A stretch of 22,675 nucleotides of DNA, taken from the NCBI GenBank assembly GCA_003427395.1, contig BFEA01000858.1:117272-139946 (forward strand), read 5' to 3'. The notes below the pieces were generated by a model. It searched no databases. It worked only from the letters and a program-made list of their open reading frames with translations, and had not been told where the DNA came from. Positions 20,277 through 22,675 of this stretch are shown one piece after another. This stretch comes from Chara braunii (Eukaryota > Streptophyta > Charophyceae > Charales > Characeae). Made by a program: the position numbers and the translations under genes. Every line of letters begins with the position of its first letter. Position 1 is the first letter of the stretch.

Positions 20277-20288
20277 GCTCTGATACCA
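20277..20288 (-). promoter_or_regulatory. Primer binding site for initiator Met-tRNA
   Basis: Minus strand TGGTATCAGAGC, two bases inside the LTR edge at 20291. It is complementary to the 3' end of plant initiator methionine tRNA, the usual primer for plant LTR retrotransposons, and it fixes the element orientation as minus. Confidence 0.95.
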
Positions 20289-20290
20289 AC

Positions 20291-20795
20291 TGTTATGATT
20301 CTGGTTGTCTGCTGCCTGAAGACCAACACTCACTCACATAGACTTTCAGGTATGCCCATACATACACAGAAGGAAGGGGAGAGGATAGGAGTATCAACCG
20401 CACAGCAAGAGATAAACACAGCAAAAGACTTGACCATGCGATATGACAGGGTACACTGAAAGTGCAAGTCACTCCACTCAATCCTCACAACCAGTCATAA
20501 AGGAAAGCCGAGTAGATCACATCCAGGAAACAATGAAACGATGATAGTCCAAATCCAGTATCACACTGTTTATTGAACTCAGAGTCTTGAATTGTCAGAA
20601 TAACTTCAGACCTACAATGCGCTGCTCAGAAATGAGCAGCGCTTCACTCCTCAACCTTGAGTAACTACTCGTGACACCCCTGAGCCCCTGAAGCATCAAG
20701 TGCCACCCAATTACTGCCCTAGAGAGCAGCGCCAAGCGCCACTAGGAGGATGAAGAAGAAGACCAGCGCCACAGTATCTGATGATGACGAAGTGT
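20291..20795 (-). repeat. Right LTR (5' LTR of the minus-strand element), truncated
   Basis: Matches 12440-12970 with scattered substitutions and an approximately 26-bp deletion near 20736. It holds a perfect 10-bp hairpin, GCGCTGCTCA (20619-20628) with TGAGCAGCGC (20633-20642) and a GAAA loop on the plus strand. Similarity stops at 20795 where the C/T-rich array begins. Confidence 0.92.
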
Positions 20796-21860
20796 TGTTC
20801 CCCCTTTTTTTTGGCGCTGCATATCGGGCCGACCGTCGTTCCCTTTTTTTTTTTTTTTTGGCCGTTGTAGCCTGCAGTCGTTCCCCTTTTTTTTATCGCT
20901 TTCCCGTTTTTTTTTTCCTCCTCGCTTTCTTTTCTTTTTTCTTTTTCGTCGCGTGCCTGTCGCTTTCCTCCCCGCTTTCTTTTCTTTTTTCTTTTTCGTC
21001 GCGTGCCTGTCGCTTTTCCGCTCCCCGCTCCCACTTTTCTCTTGTCTTTTTTCGTCGGTCGCTACCGTTAAGGGCAAAAAGCATCGGGGCGGCGGAGGCA
21101 GCCGCAGCAGGCAGAGCACCCACGCAACGCACCCAGTCACAGTGACACTCACATGCCTTTTTTTGCTCCCTTCTTTCTTTTCTTTTTCCTTCTTCGTCAC
21201 GTGCTTGTCGTTTTCCCGCTCCACACTCCCACTTTTGTCTTTTCTTTTTTTGTCGGTCGCTACCATTCAGGACAAAAAGCATCGGGGCGGTGGAGGCAGC
21301 CGCAGCAGGCAGAGCACCCACGCAACGCACCCAGTCACAGTGACACTCACACGCACACACACATGAAAACGCAGCCATGTCGTTTTGTGTTCTCGCTTTC
21401 TGTAGCGGCTGCTGTTCCCCCTTTTTTTTTAGCGTTGCATATTGGGCCGACCGTCTTTTTTNCTTTCTGTAGCGGCTGCTGTTCCCCCTTTTTTTTAGCG
21501 TTGCATATTGGGCCGACCGTCTTTTTTTTTTTTTTTTTTTTTGTCGTTGTAGCGTGTCGTTGTTCCCCTTTTTTTATTGGTGTTGTAGCGTGCCGTCGTT
21601 CCCGCTCTTTTTTCGCTCCCCGCTTTCCCGCTCCGCCCGCTTTCTCGTGTGCATGTCGCTCTCCCGCTCTGCTCTGCCGCTTTTCTCTTTTCTTTTTCGT
21701 CGGTCGCTACTGCTTAGTGCAAAATACATCGGGGCGGCGGAGGCAGCCGCAACAGGCAGAGCACCCACACAACACACCCAATCATAGTGACACTCACTCG
21801 CACACACAGACGCACATGCAACCACTCACACCCACACGCACACACACACACACATATTAA
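20796..21860. repeat. C/T-rich array of diverged local repeats
   Basis: Runs of T and C alternate with recurring words such as GCGTTGCATATTGGGCCGAC and GGGGCGGCGGAGGCAGCCGC. A 98-99 bp unit that starts GTCGGTCGCTAC and ends GTGACACTCAC occurs at 21054-21152, 21252-21350 and 21699-21796. A 47-bp unit is tandem at about 20923-21016. The tail (21790-21855) is CA-rich microsatellite. Long frames here, including up to 235 codons, are low-complexity and not genes. Confidence 0.85.
21396..21527. repeat. Near-identical 66/65-bp copies on either side of an N
   Basis: 21396-21461 and 21463-21527 differ only by one T in a homopolymer and are separated by the single N at 21462. This is what two contig ends that overlap but were not merged look like. 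Confidence 0.85.
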
Positions 21861-21879
21861 GATTATGAAGTTCGCTGCC

Positions 21880-21965
21880 AATGGTTGGCATTGGGGTTTG
21901 AACCCACACACACATTTGAGATACGCAACTGCCCTAACCACTCACGTCGACTGGGTCCCTGTGTG
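21880..21965 (-). repeat. tRNA-derived, SINE-like segment
   Basis: On the minus strand GTGAGTGGTTAGGGCAG resembles a Pol III A box and D arm, and about 40 bases on GGGTTCAAACCCC resembles a B box and T arm. The acceptor stem does not pair, so it is not a working tRNA. Confidence 0.4.
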
Positions 21966-22061
21966 TTTTAGGGGACTGTTTTTTTATGGAGTGTATCCGA
22001 CGTCAGTCGACTGGCAGGTCATGATGTGCCTGTCTGTCCAAACCCGCACCAGACCGCTACT

Positions 22062-22340
22062 TGAATTAAAAAGAGAAATACATATATTCCTGAGTATATA
22101 TTAAAATGAAAACATTCATGCGCACTTCTTAGCAGTCCGGTGCGGGTTTGGTGTGTGGTGAAGCAAGATATGGATCCAAGTGCAACGAGAAGCCCCTCGC
22201 CTACCCTGTTTAAAAAAAAAAGAATAATATTCTCGACTATTTGTTAGAAAAAAAAACATTCATGCGCACTTCTAAGCAGCCTCAACTTGGGTTTTGTGTG
22301 TGGTGCAACATGATGTGGATCCAAGTCCGAAGTGGGGGAA

Positions 22341-22391
<51 letters not shown>

Positions 22392-22675
22392 GCTCCCTCC
22401 GATACTTGAATTAAAAAAAAAAAAACATACATTCATGAGTATATATTAAAATGAAAACATTCATGCGCACTTTTTAGTGGCTCAGTGCGGATTTGGTGTG
22501 TGGTGAAGCAAGATATGGATCCAAGTGCAACGAGAAGCCCCTCGCCTACCCTATTTAAAAAAAAAAAAGAATAATATTATCGACTATTCTTTAGAAAAAA
22601 ATATATATTCAAAAAAAATAGTATCGAGTATTTTTTCAAAAAAAAAAAATTGATACGCACTTCTTAGCTGTCACC
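22062..22675. repeat. Direct repeats with A-rich and G50 tracts
   Basis: Two long copies at about 22062-22250 and 22404-22593 (offset 345) share CATTCATGCGCACTT, GGTGTGTGGTGAAGCAAGAT and AACGAGAAGCCCCTCGCCTA. A shorter related copy begins near 22257 and another starts near 22642 and runs off the window. A 50-base G run occupies 22341-22390. No coding signal. Confidence 0.85.

Larger units (their letters stand above)
12440..20795 (-). mobile_element. Ty3/Gypsy LTR retrotransposon, decayed, nested in the Penelope-like element
   Basis: Direct repeats beginning TGTTATGATTCTGGTTGTCTG-like sequence stand at 12440 and 20291. Between them on the minus strand come a Met-tRNA primer site, gag, zinc knuckle, protease, RT, RNase H, integrase and a chromodomain-like end: the order PR-RT-RH-IN marks Ty3/Gypsy (Metaviridae type), and the chromodomain suggests the chromovirus branch. 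Many stops, frameshifts and an integrase deletion show it is dead. The right side is lost at 20796, so no target duplication can be verified; the expected left one is GAAGG at 12435-12439. Confidence 0.9.

Noticed and set aside
20711-21860. Several 100-235 codon frames, Lys/Arg-rich on one strand and Phe/Ser-rich on the other
   Set aside because: They follow from C/T-rich low-complexity repeats, overlap each other in several frames and cross an N.
1-22675. CRISPR array, rRNA gene, functional tRNA, bacterial operon or defence system
   Set aside because: No regularly spaced short repeats with unique spacers, no rRNA signature, no tRNA that folds and no co-directional intact genes were seen.

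Overview
This is a eukaryotic nuclear, repeat-dominated window with no gene that looks intact. The kind of organism is an inference. A Ty3-type LTR retrotransposon uses a primer site matching plant initiator Met-tRNA (TGGTATCAGAGC), and there is a short fragment that reads like plastid RpoC1. With the mix of simple repeats and decayed retroelements, this points to a green-lineage genome, perhaps a streptophyte alga, but the window alone does not prove it. The assembly is draft quality: two single-N gaps (754 and 21462), a 50-base G run, and an untrimmed sequencing-adapter junction at 6464-6501.

Layout. 1-900 holds simple and tandem repeats, including a 92-bp tandem repeat and a (GAA)n tract. 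900-4800 shows no recognisable gene; one 255-codon minus-strand reading frame at 3379-4146 is unassigned. About 4.8-5.0 kb carries a decayed RNA polymerase beta-prime (RpoC1-like) fragment.

The main object, about 5.93-12.44 kb on the minus strand, is a decayed Penelope-like retroelement (PLE). In transcription order it has: a terminal repeat with a hammerhead-ribozyme motif (12142-12439); a leader; a Gag-like ORF1 with a CCHC zinc knuckle, coiled coil and SAP-like segment (11852 to about 10830); a spacer studded with a GCCACGTCAGCA-like motif (9650-10790); a GIY-YIG endonuclease N-terminal to the reverse transcriptase (9381 to 6663); a 3' UTR containing the adapter artefact; and a second direct copy of the terminal repeat with the hammerhead motif (5935-6227). 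PLEs with an N-terminal GIY-YIG domain are known (Chlamys and Naiad groups). The combination with a zinc-knuckle ORF1 is the part most worth checking.

A Ty3/Gypsy element (12440 to at least 20795, minus strand) is nested in the PLE. It inserted exactly at the outer edge of the upstream hammerhead motif. It has LTR ends, a PBS, gag with a zinc knuckle, protease, RT, RNase H, integrase and chromodomain-like remnants, all broken by stops, frameshifts and an integrase deletion. Its right LTR is cut off at about 20796 by a C/T-rich array of local repeats that runs to about 21.86 kb. The end (21.88-22.67 kb) has a tRNA-derived SINE-like segment and a further set of direct repeats with a long G tract.
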